64,000 nt of DNA from Atrina japonica (GCA_030159075.1 BROG01000523.1:465890-529889), one strand, 5' to 3'; counted from the stretch's first letter, positions 26,865-39,325 are shown. Numbers and translations: made by a program. The notes: a model not told the origin generated them from the letters alone.

Positions 26865-29800
26865 ATGGACAAGTTTAGTGATATTGAATATGTGTTAGTG
26901 AGTTACAGGTGTATATATTTCTGAATCCATCTTTTGAATCAAAATGTCTGCAAAGCGCAATGCTCTAGCCTTTATCTATCTTAAAATATATCTGCTGATT
27001 AGCAGGACACCAAACACAATAATATATACCATAAAAAGGTTGTTTACAAAAGTTTTGTCCAAGTTTTTTTCTGGAATGGATATCATTTCAGTGTCAGTTA
27101 TTTTAATAACTCAAATGTTCAAACTGCCTAAATATAAGAAATGGTAATAATCACATTAATCCTGGTACATTTCTAATTTGGACTAAGTTAAAGAAATATG
27201 CTAATCTATATAAATATTTTAAAACACTTTGTAGCTAGTGTTTGATAACGACTTTCCACATGAAGGGATAACAGAAGAGAGTAAAATAGATCATAGACAG
27301 GATAAAAAATGGAATAGTCACATGAAATACTTGATAGTCCTTATTTGTGTGTTTGCTGTCGCCTTCCTTTCTGCAATGGCCATTTTACCATATCTGGCGA
27401 ATCATTTATCATCAACAGGTATGTTTTGTTTCTTATGACCATTGTAACTCGGTTATTTTGAAACCCCTGTTTATTTGAAAGAAAATAATTTCATCCCCTT
27501 CCATTTTAATATATCCGGGTGTGTGACTTTCTGAAATTCCCACGTAGAGGAAAAGGTTGCCGATTCATTAAAATGAGATAGACAGACACACACTCAAAAA
27601 GGTGCACTAAGATAATCTGGAAATAAAAAAAATATTTTAAAAAGTTTTCATATTTTGAATACTGAGCCATATTTTTAATCTTCTGTGTATCATCATTATA
27701 ATTTTATTTCAATAAGTAATGAAAACAGGCATATCCTGTATATTAAATATGAATAACAATGTATATGTATTATGTGACGCAGAAACTTAAAAAACGAACT
27801 AGTGCATTCATGTAAGGTACTTAAAATACTGCAGATACCCGGTATTTCATATACCGAATGTACATATAAGTAATATACTGCGTATTGTAGATTCTCAATA
27901 TACTGTATATACTTGTTTCTAAATGTGCCGCTTAAATTCGGTATTAAATATACCACACAAACTCTTCGGTACTTGATTGTATAAAGTCAAATACCTGATA
28001 ATCCGGATATACTCGCTTCCTTGTTTTGCAGCAGTACCTATACTGTTTTTATTCAACAACTTTAATTGATTTTAGTGTCAACTGTGCACATTTTTACACT
28101 ATATCTAAACAGTACTGATTTATATAAAATTGACTTGTTAATCATGTTATATGTTTATCATTCTCTGATTCAGCGAAAACATCATCTTATACCGATTACA
28201 AGAAGGGAAAATCTTCAACAACACTAACGACTATAAATACAACAGGATATCCAATTACTTTTACAACGATACAAACTCCTGTAAAAGCAGGTTTGACAAC
28301 AACTAATGTTGTGCTAAAAGAAGCGATGCCAACGGTGAGTACAGCCTTCACAACAGTGAAAATCACAACAGCGAAACGGGAAAATACGACTAGTCCAATG
28401 ACCACAGTGAGAATTGTAAAACCTGAAATGCCAACAACTGAATCAGAAGACACCACAACTACCGCAAGATATAAATCCACAACAACCAAACAAACAAACG
28501 TCACCATTTCAACGCAACACGTGACGACCACTCGAACAAAGCCTGTCACCAGGCTTACGAACACGATAACCAGTTCAATAATGACGACCCCACCGAATGT
28601 TCTACAGGCTTTATTTACAACTACCATACGTACAGTACCAACAACAGAGCTAACAATGATGCCGATAACTAATAGTACAACAGCATCAAAGGAATTGTGT
28701 ACAGGTGCGTCAATACTTTCAAACTCTACACGGTCGGTATAATAGTCTTTTTTGGCGATTACTCTGTTTCACGAAGTGAAATGTTAAGTTGACTTTTCGT
28801 TGGCAGTTGGTGGCCGAGTGGTTAGAGCATTGCGCTTTAAACCACAAGGTCTCTCACCTCTGGTTCGAATCCCGCTAGGGTCATTTCGAATTAAGGTGGG
28901 AAAGTTTGCCAGTTCTCTTGCGGAAGGTCGGTGGTCTTTATCCGGGTAACCGGGGTTTCTCCTCCACCAATAAAAACTGGACGCCATCATATGACTGAAA
29001 GATTGTTGATTATGGCGTAAAACAAAAAATCAAATCAAAATCAAAACCATTTGTATATCTAATTAGTCATGTTCTAATGAACTCTCGATTATCATTTGGT
29101 AATTCTTCATTTTACATTTATTTAATTTACTTAATCCTACATCATATATTCATGCAACTTGAATGGAAAACAAATGAGATAAAATATCGGCTCAAATTTA
29201 ATTGATAACACATATACCTTCAGGTGATATGAAATACGAAACTGATAAACCATCATGCGATATGATATATACATATAAAATACGAAATTGATGATACATT
29301 TATCAAAATCATAGAATACATCTATACATAAGCTCTTTCTCAGATTGTCAGGCACACAGGTCGAGCTTTAGATGTGATTATACATTTTACATGTACATGA
29401 TGCAGCGTTAATTACATATACTATATCATATATGCCAGGATTTGTTCCTCATTTATATCATTTGAATTTGACTGTGGACTGATATACTTTATCACAAACT
29501 CACAATTCGACTATGAAGTTGTAGCATTTTAGCGCACGAGTCGTGATTGCGAATGCAATTTGTATCGCCGTGTAATGAATGGCATGATAATTTGATAGAA
29601 ATATTTTAAATAAGAAATAATGAAAGATTTTCCATGTTAAAATACATTGATACAAATAAGAATTAATCTTTGTAGAAATATTGTTAATTATCGTCTTTTA
29701 TTTCACTCTAGAAAAACCCGTGGGAGAACGCGATTGTTTAGCTCTTATGATGAAAGGCTGCCAAAGAAGTGGACAATATTTTATATCCCCTGCACCAAAT

Positions 29801-32324
29801 GTCACACCAGTCCCCGTCCTTTGTGATATGACGTCATTTGGCGGTGGATGGACGGTACGTTTTGTAAATTATTTATGATTCTGTTCTTACCGACCAGATA
29901 TAACCGTCGTTCATTACCCAATCTATAAATATTTACAATATTTACAATTTTCACTGATTTCGTTCAAGAGTATGTTCAAGGTAAACCAAATCTGAATCTC
30001 TTGACACTAAAATCTGTTTCTTCCCGGGTAAGTCTTGAGATGCTCTGTCCATCCTAAATACATGTATATTGTAAAACAAGCAAAGTACTACTAGTAAGTG
30101 CCTATATCACGTGACATTTGAAAATATTAAACTAACGATACCTGTTATACTTACAGGTGTTTCAAAGACGATATAATGGTGAGCTGAGCTTTCTTAGGAA
30201 CTGGACGGAATACGAAAATGGATTTGGTTCTGTAAATAAAGAATACTGGCTTGGTAGGATGTTTATGAGGGTAGCACGTAGTTAAAATCCAAAAAGTAGA
30301 AAGAAATGATCGCTTGATATACGTTAGCACTATAATAACTTTGTCTCATTAGTAATTACCCTCTGATTTTAGAAGTAACAAGTTTAATTGAATGATATTT
30401 TTTGCAACGGATTAGTATTTAAAACAATATTTTGATGATGTTAAACAGACTGATTATATAGACTACGAACCTGAAATGAGAAATATTTGAAGGATTTTTT
30501 TAAAACTACAAGACCCTAAATAGAAGTAAAAAGAAAAAAATGAAAAGTTGGAAATTCTTAACAATCCAAAGGATCATTCCGTTTAGAAAATAGATATATT
30601 TATACACATATGGCACGCCAAAGTCACATTAATGAGTTAAACCTACTTTTTCTAGTTTATCTTACGTTTTCGCATAACTCACATTAACTGGAGAAAAGGT
30701 AGTTTTAAGTGAGTAAAACTAGGTTTAACTGAGAAAAACTATGTTTCACTGTGCCAAATACACAATTTAGTTATTATGGCGCAGTTCAACCGAGTTTTTC
30801 GAGGTTTATTTTTCGTCCAGTTAATGTGGATTGCTATAAAAAAAATTAGTTTAACTGGAGAAAAACTAGGTGATTTTGTGATTTTGGCGTGTCATACAGA
30901 GAATATAAATACCATGTTTTGGACTAAAACTGCTACGTAGGTTGTTTCGTGGTATCCTCGGCAATGTATTAATAAAATCCACTATATTTCAGGAAACGAA
31001 CTGCTGCATTCGTTAACACGAGATAAAAGTGAACTTTTGATTGTTGTATCGAACTTCAAGAGAGTTAAGAAATTTGCTCGATATCCATACTTCCGAATCG
31101 GTAACAAAAGTGAAGACTATCAACTTGAGGTCAAAGGTTATACAGGTACAGCAGGTGGGTATCAGTGATATGTATCAGGTTGACCTCCATTGTCGCGTGG
31201 TTAGAGTGTCACGCTTTTAACCTTGGAGTCTTTTACTTTTTGTCAGCGCAGGTGTGAGCCCCGCTAGAACCGGAACTGAATTTAGGAGACTGTTGGCAGT
31301 TTACTCTTGGTGTATTTTAACCGGCTTTTCTCTTCCGCCAACTCAAAAGTTGCCGCCACCATATAAATGAAAATATTGGTGAGCGTGGTGTAGAAAGACA
31401 ATCAAACATGAATGTGTCTATAATTATAGCACGCCAAATAATTAATGAGTTAAACCTAGGTTTTATCATTTAAACCTAGCTTTTGTACATTTTAACCTAC
31501 GTTTTCTCAGTAACCCACATTAACTGACGAAAAACTATGTTTCACCGAAAAAAACTAGGTTTAACTGCGCCTAAATCACAAAAATGAGTTATATCTACTG
31601 GGTATTAATGAGTTTTAGTGCAGTTAATCCATGTTATCTCAGTTAAACCTAGTTTTTCTCCAGTTAATGTGATTAATTGGAGAAAAACTAAGTTTAACTG
31701 AGAGAAATGAGGTTAAATTATAAAAAATCTCAGATACCAAAGTATAAATCAATAGAATGTCCAGGACATAGATACAAATCCGGTGAAAATGGAAAAACAC
31801 GAACCTCTGGAAACCAAGAGGTGGGATCAGGTGCCATGAAGGAGTAAGTATCCCCTGTCGACCGGTCACACATAGGTTTTTCTAAAGAAAATCAAGGATT
31901 AAGACATTATTGTTATTTCGGCGTGCTTTAATTTAAAGTTTAAAGTTTAAATCATTTTAATTCAATAGGTACGTTAATTTGTCATAATTTTACATTGTAT
32001 TGCATGATATTTACAGTCTTTGTTAACTGCCAACATAATCTTCTCGCGTTGTTATACATTCGCAGGAAACAGTATTGATGTCAATGGTAAAAGTAACGTT
32101 AATGGGATGAAGTTTAGTGCGCCAGGGAAAGACAACGACAACTCAAGAGGAGACTGTGCGATGTATTACAAATCTGGCTGGTGGTTCAATAACTGTCATA
32201 AAAGTCTATTGAACGGGAAATATTGTGGACCAGGAAAACTTGGTTATGAGAGTGTAACATTTGGTATACATTTGAGGGAAAGGAGGGGATGAAAACATCA
32301 ATGATGCTGACCAGGAGGGCGTAG
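26865..32324 (+). CDS. Type II membrane fibrinogen-related protein, seven exons
   Basis: Exons 26865-26897, 27235-27418, 28174-28704, 29712-29854, 30157-30253, 30993-31154 and 32066-32324 join with GT-AG sites and matching phases (0,1,1,0,1,1). They give about 468 codons if the end matches the other copy. Order: an N-terminal tail of roughly 40 residues (MDKFSDIEYVL...), one transmembrane helix (YLIVLICVFAVAFLSAMAIL), a Thr-rich, probably O-glycosylated stalk of about 177 residues, then a FReD. FReD marks are VGERDCLAL, RSGQYF, CDMTSFGGGWT, GMKFSAPGKDND (calcium loop) and CAMYYKSGWWFNNCH. FReDs bind acetylated or other glycans; a membrane-anchored form with an extracellular C terminus resembles FIBCD1-type receptors, by inference. 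Two extra bases (AG near 32251) shift the last codons so translation stops at 32292, losing the WYTFEG-type end kept in the left copy. This could be an allele, a real truncation or a consensus error. Confidence 0.82.
28730..28804 (+). mobile_element. Penelope fragment interrupted by a SINE
   Basis: CGGTCGGTATAATAGTC and GTGAAATGTTAAGTTGAC match the end of the Penelope ORF. A further piece (GTTCCTCATTTATATCATTT, GACTGTGGACTGA) appears at 29435-29482. It lies in the intron after the Thr-rich exon. Confidence 0.65.
28805..29040 (+). mobile_element. tRNA-derived SINE, family 2, best copy
   Basis: Head TGGTGGCCGAGTGGTTAGAG (A box, Ser/Leu-tRNA-like) and GGTTCGAATCCCGCTAG (B box). The body contains TTGCGGAAGGTCGGTGG and CCGGGGTTTCTCCTCC, and the 3' end GATTGTTGATTATGGCG is followed by AAAACAAAAAATC. 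It defines the family for the minus-strand copies at 25.9, 35.0, 44.4 and 51.3 kb. Confidence 0.9.
30611..30894. mobile_element. MITE family 2, TA-flanked, TIR TGGCACGCCAAA
   Basis: 284 bp with ends TGGCACGCCAAAGTCACA and TGTGATTTTGGCGTGTCA, flanked by TA on both sides as in Tc1/mariner-type insertions. The inside is made of alternating direct and inverted copies of AACTAGGTTTAACTGAG, so the strand can fold extensively. Confidence 0.8.
31163..31425 (+). mobile_element. tRNA-related SINE, family 2, right duplication copy
   Basis: Duplicate of the insertion at 22085-22335, near identical; it predates the duplication. Confidence 0.7.
31428..31927. mobile_element. MITE family 2 with a nested Penelope tail (right copy)
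   Basis: Ends AGCACGCCAAATAA and TTATTTCGGCGTGCT. The minus-strand Penelope tail occupies 31721-31870 (CTCAGATACCAAAGTATAAA to CCCCTGTCGACCGGTCACAC). It has the same order as 22345-22847. Confidence 0.8.
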
Positions 32325-34983
32325 GACATCCTATCTACGTTTCCGATGATGCGTTGTTATTACAATACGGGTAACAAATCTCTTAAAATGTAGATGACAT
32401 TTTACATACATAATAATCAAGGATTGGAGGACTGAACAAGAATTTGTGACGATTTTAAATCGATTATTAAACACAGTCAGGAATTATACTGGTGTAGTAC
32501 TAGCAACACATCTATCTGATTGTGTTTGGAAATGTTTATTTGCATAGCTGTTTACATTATATATTGTAAAGAGGATTTATTCATGACTTATTTCATTTGA
32601 ATTTGACTGTGGATATAACTGGTCAACAGGAAATGCTTAAATGAAACCTGATCCCAACTCTGGAGTATCACAAGTCCGTGTTTGTTCAATGTTCAACAGA
32701 TTTGTGTATTGTATCCTAAACATCCTGATATAACCGTGGTATCTTGTAGATGTTAATGTTTTGTAGGGACGCAAGACAAAAATAACACTTTCGTGTTTCT
32801 GATTTTGTTTCGCGTGTTCATATCATAGTCGTTACTTTGCTTGATAACAGAAGAATACAATGTCCTATTATTTTGTTTTGTGTACATTATTGACGAATGT
32901 AAAATACCGAGGATATTCAACAGTAAATATTCCCATGTTTCACAATTATGTTTCATCATCATAGTTTGTGTTGTATATGCCATTGTAAATGTATACATTT
33001 ATATCTCTTTTATTTGTAAATACAGAATTAGTCTTGTATATTGTAAAATATGAGCTTGAGTACCGAGTAAACTTCGGCCCCAGATTTTATAATTGTTTAC
33101 TGTTTCGACCATGACAATACAGCATACTCTGTTGTTACATTTTATTTTGAAGTCACATGCTTTATGGATGTTGTGATGGATGAACTAGAACAGAGAACCG
33201 AACCAGAACGGACACACAGTCTTACAGAGACTAAAGCGACAGTAGAATATTGATGAATTTCGGTCGATGGATATTGAAAAGTTCAGTTTTAACACAATAA
33301 AGGTAAAATGGATAGATTTGTACTTAAAATGATAACGTTCGAGCCAGAGGTTACCTGCTACCATTATATCAAAGAAAAAAACTCAAATAACAAACACTTA
33401 TCTCAATCAAATATGAAAAGCGCAGGTAACGATTCATGTATATATGTCCCAGGTGCAAACATCAGGAAATTAACACAGGTTATATCATAATAAGTTCCTT
33501 ATTATTACACGGATATATCCTTAAAAATATTCATGTGTATATATCCTGTAAAATTATCATTTATTTTGCATATGGGTCTTTCGAATGAGACTGAAAACCG
33601 GGGTCCTGTGTCACAACAGGCTTGGTACATCAACGAAACCGGACTGCATTGGAGTCAGTCCATAGTACAGGTCAAAATTTGTGGCACTTCACATTATGCT
33701 TGTGACAACTCATTATAAGTGAAAAAAATATTAAACCCGTCGACACAAAAATATGGATATTATACGGAAGAAGAATATTTTCAGTCCAGTTGTCCTCGTT
33801 ATGAGAAGTATAGAATTTAATCACTTATGACTTGGTCGCGGAACTAAGCTACATGTTAATTGGTATCAAGTGTAATCCCATTTATTCGGGGGTCTGAGAG
33901 CAGGAAGTATGTTTTTACGAAGATTGTTAAATCGCCAAATATTACATAACCGACGTCAAAGTAACTTACCTCACCTAGCAGGGCTACTTCTAAGAATGAA
34001 ATTATAACAATAACGACAGGTAATTACCTACACTACCTACACCTGCAGCAGCGAGCTGAATTTGCAAAAATGTCAGTAGTTGAAGTTGGGATAATGGCCT
34101 CGTTGAAAAAGCTATCTAAAGAACATGGGGAATATATCTTGGAGACAACGATTCGTAGCATGAGATATAAATATACGGATTAAAGTGGAGGATAAGATAA
34201 CCTCTGAAATTACAAGTTATATGTCATTAAACAGCGTGATGGTCATTTTCTTGTAAGGGAAACAACTGGACGACAATGTTGAATCAATTATAGGAAAAAG
34301 ATTACGTAAGGTTATTGATGCTGAGAATGAATCTAAAAAAGAAAATTAACTAATAATTAACCGATTAAACCGGATTAAAAGTGGTGCCAGTCAGTTAGGG
34401 GAATCTACATTAAAAGGGTTCAACGTATTGCTTCCATGTATAATGAGCGATACTTTTTAGTGGTTTTGGCGTATCATTATCTAGGGAAATTCCGCTGGAA
34501 AAAGACGGTTTACGTTTGAGTGGGATTACGGATGCCTTGTGTTAAATAAAATCAAACTGGCATTGTGTATATACAATTGTGATTTAACCAATTATCGCCC
34601 GGATAATTGATAGATCGACAAATGTTTGACAAGTGGTTCTCAATGTGCATTTTTTACGTCATACGATTGTGACGTCACAATCACACTAATGTTTGGCGGG
34701 TCAATTAAATGTAACGTCATAATGGAAAATCTACCAAAAGGTACAATGTCGGGACTTTTGCGAAATGTCAAGTGACAACGCGACGTTGTGCTATAGTATA
34801 TAATCTGTGTAAATCATCTATGTTTCAAACAGTTATCCAATTGTCGTTTAAGAACTAAATACTTAATTGTGATTCGTTTATTTTGATTGTTTTCTTTCCC
34901 ATTTATTAAGAACTGTATTCGATACTATATGAAACACATTGTACAAACTAAATTTAAAACGCTTGAACGGCAGTTTATTGAAA
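32325..34983. other. 3' flank of the right FReD copy: repeats only
   Basis: Near-identical partner of 23209-25866, with a degenerate Penelope tail at 32588-32735 and a SINE family 3 end at 33575-33735. No coding exon recognised. Confidence 0.6.
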
Positions 34984-34984
34984 A

Positions 34985-35155
34985 TATCATGAGTTTTAAG
35001 ACACACAACAATTTTTAAGTTATATAGTGGCGTCCAGCTTTTTTGGTCGAGGTTAGAGAACCCGGTTACAATATACCGGGAAAAGACCATTGGCCTTCCG
35101 CAAATAAACTTTCTCATAAAGATCAGATTGAACATGCGCTGATCAGAAATGAGAG
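34985..35155 (-). mobile_element. tRNA-derived SINE, family 2, minus strand (right copy)
   Basis: Partner of 25867-26060. Confidence 0.65.
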
Positions 35156-35184
35156 ACTTGATCGTTCAAAGCGCTCTAAAACAA

Positions 35185-35186
<2 letters not shown>

Positions 35187-35235
<49 letters not shown>

Positions 35236-35297
35236 GATATAAATATATATATATATTTATATATATTATATATATATATATTTATATATATATATCA
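35187..35297. repeat. (TA)n microsatellite
   Basis: Interrupted TA array, followed by TCACTAAAATGACTTACGAC. Confidence 0.95.
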
Positions 35298-35697
35298 CTA
35301 AAATGACTTACGACACGGACAAAAAACAAGTCAAATTTTCGGGACAACCTGTCCCTTCACCAGGACTAAAAAAACGTACATATACACACACGCACCAGAA
35401 TACGAATGGAATTCTGCATGACAAATGGTTATCAAAATCGAAATTAAACAAGAAAACTAAAAAAACTAAAACTAAACTACAAACGAAATAGAGATATTTG
35501 AATAGAATAAACAAAACTACGAGACATTAGCAAGAAACTACAAAATTCTTTTTAATCTGTTGAGTCAAAACACGTTAAATCTATATATTATGAAACATGA
35601 AGCTAAATTAAATATTTTGTTTATTATATTCACATTTCTCTACCCTATGATAACAAGAAAACCAAGCAACCAATGAAATATATTGAATGTATGCATA

Positions 35698-37056
35698 GAC
35701 AAGAGGCCCATGGGCCTTGACGCTCACACGATTTACAGGAGGTAATGTCTGAGCTTTTCATAGGCTTGAGCAGCATAAATAGCAGCACATGGTAGGGATG
35801 ATAATTGGTAGAGGATAATTTGAAGCAAGTTAGAAATCAAATGCACAAGATGTCTAGATAAAAAGTTAAATATTATTGAGCTAAAGATAATTAAGCAATG
35901 GTGGTAATGTTGGAATGAATATGGTCTGTGCAAACAACGACACTTCTTGTTAACGATATGCTGATAAGAAGGCTTGGTGTCTATTGTGGATTTTGAAGAC
36001 AAACTGTTAGTGACATTATGGCAAAGGGCTATAACTCTGCAAACAAGGGGTCGCAGAACATAGATTGTGGGCACTGCACATTGAAATATGATCAATACTG
36101 AATTACAAAATTGAATGATACTATCTCATAGAGAAGCCATCACAAACTTTAACAAAGGGTCATAATTGTGTAAATAAGGGGTTCTATATCCTGAAGTTCA
36201 GTTTACAGGATCTTCATGTGACTAATATACATTTCATAGTAATGATGACAGTGTTGACAATGAACATTTTGGCAAAAAGCAATATGCCTTTAATTAAGGT
36301 GTTCTGGTTGAGTTGGTTCAGTGGTTCTTAAGATTTAGTTGACAATCAGAGGCCAAGACGGTCATCTTGGTTTTTCAGATCAGCCTGAAAAACAACACTT
36401 GTTTAGGAATACAATATGTGTACCAAGTTTGAAGGCAATCGGTTCAGTGGTTCTTAAGAAGAAATTGAAAATGTCTCAGCCAATCAAACGCCAGGGCGGC
36501 CATCTTGGATTTTCGGATTGGCCAAAAAACAACAATATTTGGTCAGGACACCATAAGGAACATGTGTACCTGGTTTGAAGTCATTTGGTTCAGCGGTTTT
36601 TAAGAAGAAGTTGAATATGTCTCAGCCAATCAGATGCCAGCGCGGCCATCTTGGATTTCGAATTCGCCCAAAAAACCATCTTGGTCAGGACACCATAAGG
36701 AACGTGTGCATCAAGTTTGAAGGCAATAGGCTCAATGGTTCTTAAGAAGAAGTTGAAAATGCCTCAGCCAATCAGATGCCAGGGTCGGCCATCTTGGATT
36801 TCGGATTCGCCCAAAAAAATAACAATTGGTCAGGACATCATAAGGAACATGTGTACCAAGTTTGAAGGCAATAAGTTCAGTGGTTCTTAAAAAGAAAATA
36901 AACAACAACACTTGGTCAGAACATCATAAGGAACATATTACCAAGTCAATTGGTTCAGTGGTTCTGAAGAAGAAGTTTAAAATGTAAATATTTAACGGAC
37001 GACGGACGAAGAACGATTGCTATAGCTCACATGAGCAATCATGTGAGCTAAAAATA
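35698..37056. mobile_element. Pearl/Helitron-like non-autonomous element with tandem core
   Basis: Begins near ACAAGAGGCCCATGGGCC and ends with a GACGGACGAAG stretch followed by TAGCTCACATGAGC, a palindromic hairpin and CTAA. Between about 36315 and 36970 it carries roughly five copies of a unit of about 145 bp (shared parts CCATCTTGGATTTCGGATT, GGTCAGGACACCATAAGGAA, GTGGTTCTTAAGAAGAAG). Bivalve pearl-type and Helitron-related elements have tandem cores and a terminal hairpin before CTRR. I infer membership from that layout only; no Rep/helicase gene is present. Confidence 0.6.
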
Positions 37057-37534
37057 TTCATAGGACGTCCAGAGTACACAAACGTGACAGAGTACTACCG
37101 AACCGGACTAGTTTTTACCTGATATCTATCTATACATAGCAACGGAAGAAAAACGTGAGAGTATGAATGAGAAGAGCAATTACGTTTCTTTATAATGCTT
37201 TATCACAGTATAAGATATTTTTCGCAGAAAAATGAATGAATCAACGGGTTTTGTACAAGAAGATAGAGACTAAGCTTACACCTTTGGTACGTTTTGTGCC
37301 AGTATGAGATTGATTCATGGGCATTTAATTTTCATGTTTATAAATTTTTGTCGAATGAATGTCTTCAGGTGATATTGCACATTGCATGTTTAAAGCTCTC
37401 GGTGATCTATTGTTATATTCTTATTTATAATCTGTAAAGTTATCATAAAGTTTGGATTGTATACAGAGTAAGTGTTTAATGTATTGTCACGTCACAAGTG
37501 TGGTATTGTATCTCTATTCAGCAATACTCTAGTT

Positions 37535-38690
37535 GCTTATACAAGAAGCGGTGTAAATCAGATGTAGATACTTAAAAATCCTAAACAACTATTAGAAAAT
37601 TTAAAGGCACACAGTTTTTCTTAGATTCACAGTATCAAAACATACTCTTTACACGACAATTCCACATAAAAAAATAAAAGAGAGGCGTTTTAGCGTCATG
37701 GACAGCTGTTTTTGTCACTAAAAGAAGAACCCGGAAATTTAAATATCTAGTGAATAGTTATCACGATACATATTTTGTCAAACACCACTCTTATTCTACA
37801 CATAAATACACTGAAGTTGATATATAAAAGATGCTGGAATTTCTAATAGACAATATATTTGTAATGTTCGGAGACACGGTCTTTCAACAAACTGTCGGCA
37901 TTCCTATGGAAACCAATTGTGCTCCTTTATTTGCTGACATGTTCCTTTATTCATACGAAGCAGACTTTATTCAGAAACTGCTGAATCAAAAGAAGAAAAA
38001 GTTAGCGGTGTCTTTTAATTTGACATTTAGATATACCGATGACGTTTTGTCAATTAATCATGACAATTTTCAGACATATATCAATGCGATATATCCCAGC
38101 AAACTAGAAATAAAAATTACAACAGAATCAAGCACACACGTTTCATACTTAGACATTTTTCTAAATGTCTACAGACACAGACGGGAAATTAACAACTAAG
38201 CTACACGATTTCGGCTTTCCCATCGTAAACATTCCTGATCATTGATATCCCACAATCCACATATGGATTGTATATTTCACAAATAATCCGATATGCCAAG
38301 GCCGTGAACATTTCATATACAGAGGTAAACTACTCACTGACAAATTATTGACACAGGAATAACAATTTTCCGCACATTTTACAGTCGGTACAATAGTCTT
38401 GTTTGCGATTACTCTGTTTCACTAAGTGAAATGCTGAGTTACCTGTTCGATGGCGGTTGTTGAAACGTCTGTACCAATTATGATGAGGATTCGTTCCTCA
38501 CGTATTTTATTTTAATTTGATTGTGGACTCACGGCGGATGTGACCTGTCGACAAGGTATGCTTATTCCTCCATGACATCTGGTCCCATATCTTGATTTCA
38601 AGAGATCCGTGTTTGTCCATTTTTTACCAGATTTGTACTTATATCCAGGACGTCCTGATGATTTGTGCTTTGGTATCTGAGATTTTTAAA
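37535..38690 (+). mobile_element. 5'-truncated Penelope-like element with damaged RT frame
   Basis: Begins inside the RT domain (GTTGCTTATACAAGAAGCGG) and runs to the 3' tail. The open part 37831-38199 contains QQTVGIPMETNCAPLFADMF (motif B, with PMG changed to PME) and FRYTDDVLSI (motif C, YIDD changed to YTDD). Stops and indels lie upstream (37563, TAG in place of TGG) and downstream. It is not functional. Confidence 0.85.
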
Positions 38691-38744
38691 ATAGTATTCT
38701 AGAACACGAACAAACATGGTGACTCTTACCAATCTTAAACTACG

Positions 38745-38990
38745 ATGAAATTTGCACCGAGCTTAATCCTTACACCGATATGTTTCCACGTAACATTTGC
38801 GACGGGTGCGGCATGCTCACACGGGACGCTAACTCCTTTCGGACATCATGTCCTATCCCGTTTGTGATTCGCAATTATTCTTCTTGTTGAGACCATAATG
38901 TATATCCATTTTGTCGTGTTATAATAGTCTTTCGGAGTTTCGATTATCAATTGGTACTTTCATTTTTCCCTTACTTATAACTCATTTCAA
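38745..38990 (+). repeat. Second tail-like repeat family, long copy
   Basis: GCGACGGGTGCGGCATGCTC, CCTATCCCGTTTGTGATTCG and TTTCGATTATCAATTGGTAC match the copies at 11395 and 51880. It starts about 55 bp after the end of a Penelope tail. Confidence 0.65.
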
Positions 38991-39054
38991 TACCCCATCA
39001 CCGATATCTGAGTCCTTGGTTTGTTAGTTTTGTTCATTTTTGTTTTCGTTTGTT

Positions 39055-39325
39055 TGTTGTCTTACATCCCACGTTTTCAGCTTATGATGAAGAACCACAA
39101 TTTAGTTCTGTGCGTTGGACTAATGATAATACATTGAATGTTTTTGGGTGACATGGGACCTCAGTTCTAGTCTAAGACCCGAAATTTTCACTTCGTATAC
39201 CAAGCGCTTAGCGAACAGTCACTACATATTGAAAGCCTTTGGTATGACTCAGTACCGGGAATCGAACCCGGGACATTTCGCCAATGAATTGATCGCTCTA
39301 CAATTACTGTGTGTTCCAGCAAACC
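39055..39325 (-). mobile_element. tRNA-derived SINE, family 3, minus strand
   Basis: CGGGAATCGAACCCGGGAC is the complement of a B box. The AAAGCCTTTGGTATGACTC and GACATGGGACCTCAGTT blocks match the family 3 body in reverse. Confidence 0.75.

Larger units (their letters stand above)
26222..35351. repeat. Tandem duplication, right copy (9.1 kb)
   Basis: Begins in the truncated SINE and ends at the sequence that precedes the junction in the left copy (GGGACAACCTGTC at 35341-35353); from there it continues into unique sequence (CCTTCACCAGGAC). It carries a fully readable gene. Confidence 0.85.

Noticed and set aside
28196..28627. 143-codon minus-strand frame rich in Val
   Set aside because: It is the antisense shadow of the Thr-rich stalk exon (ACN codons read backwards give Val/Gly-type codons). 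The plus strand has matching splice phases on both sides.
28805..28880. Functional tRNA genes at 28.8, 49.6, 49.95 and 13.38 kb
   Set aside because: A- and B-box blocks are present, but each is continuous with a multi-copy SINE body and the stems do not form a complete cloverleaf that I could verify by eye.
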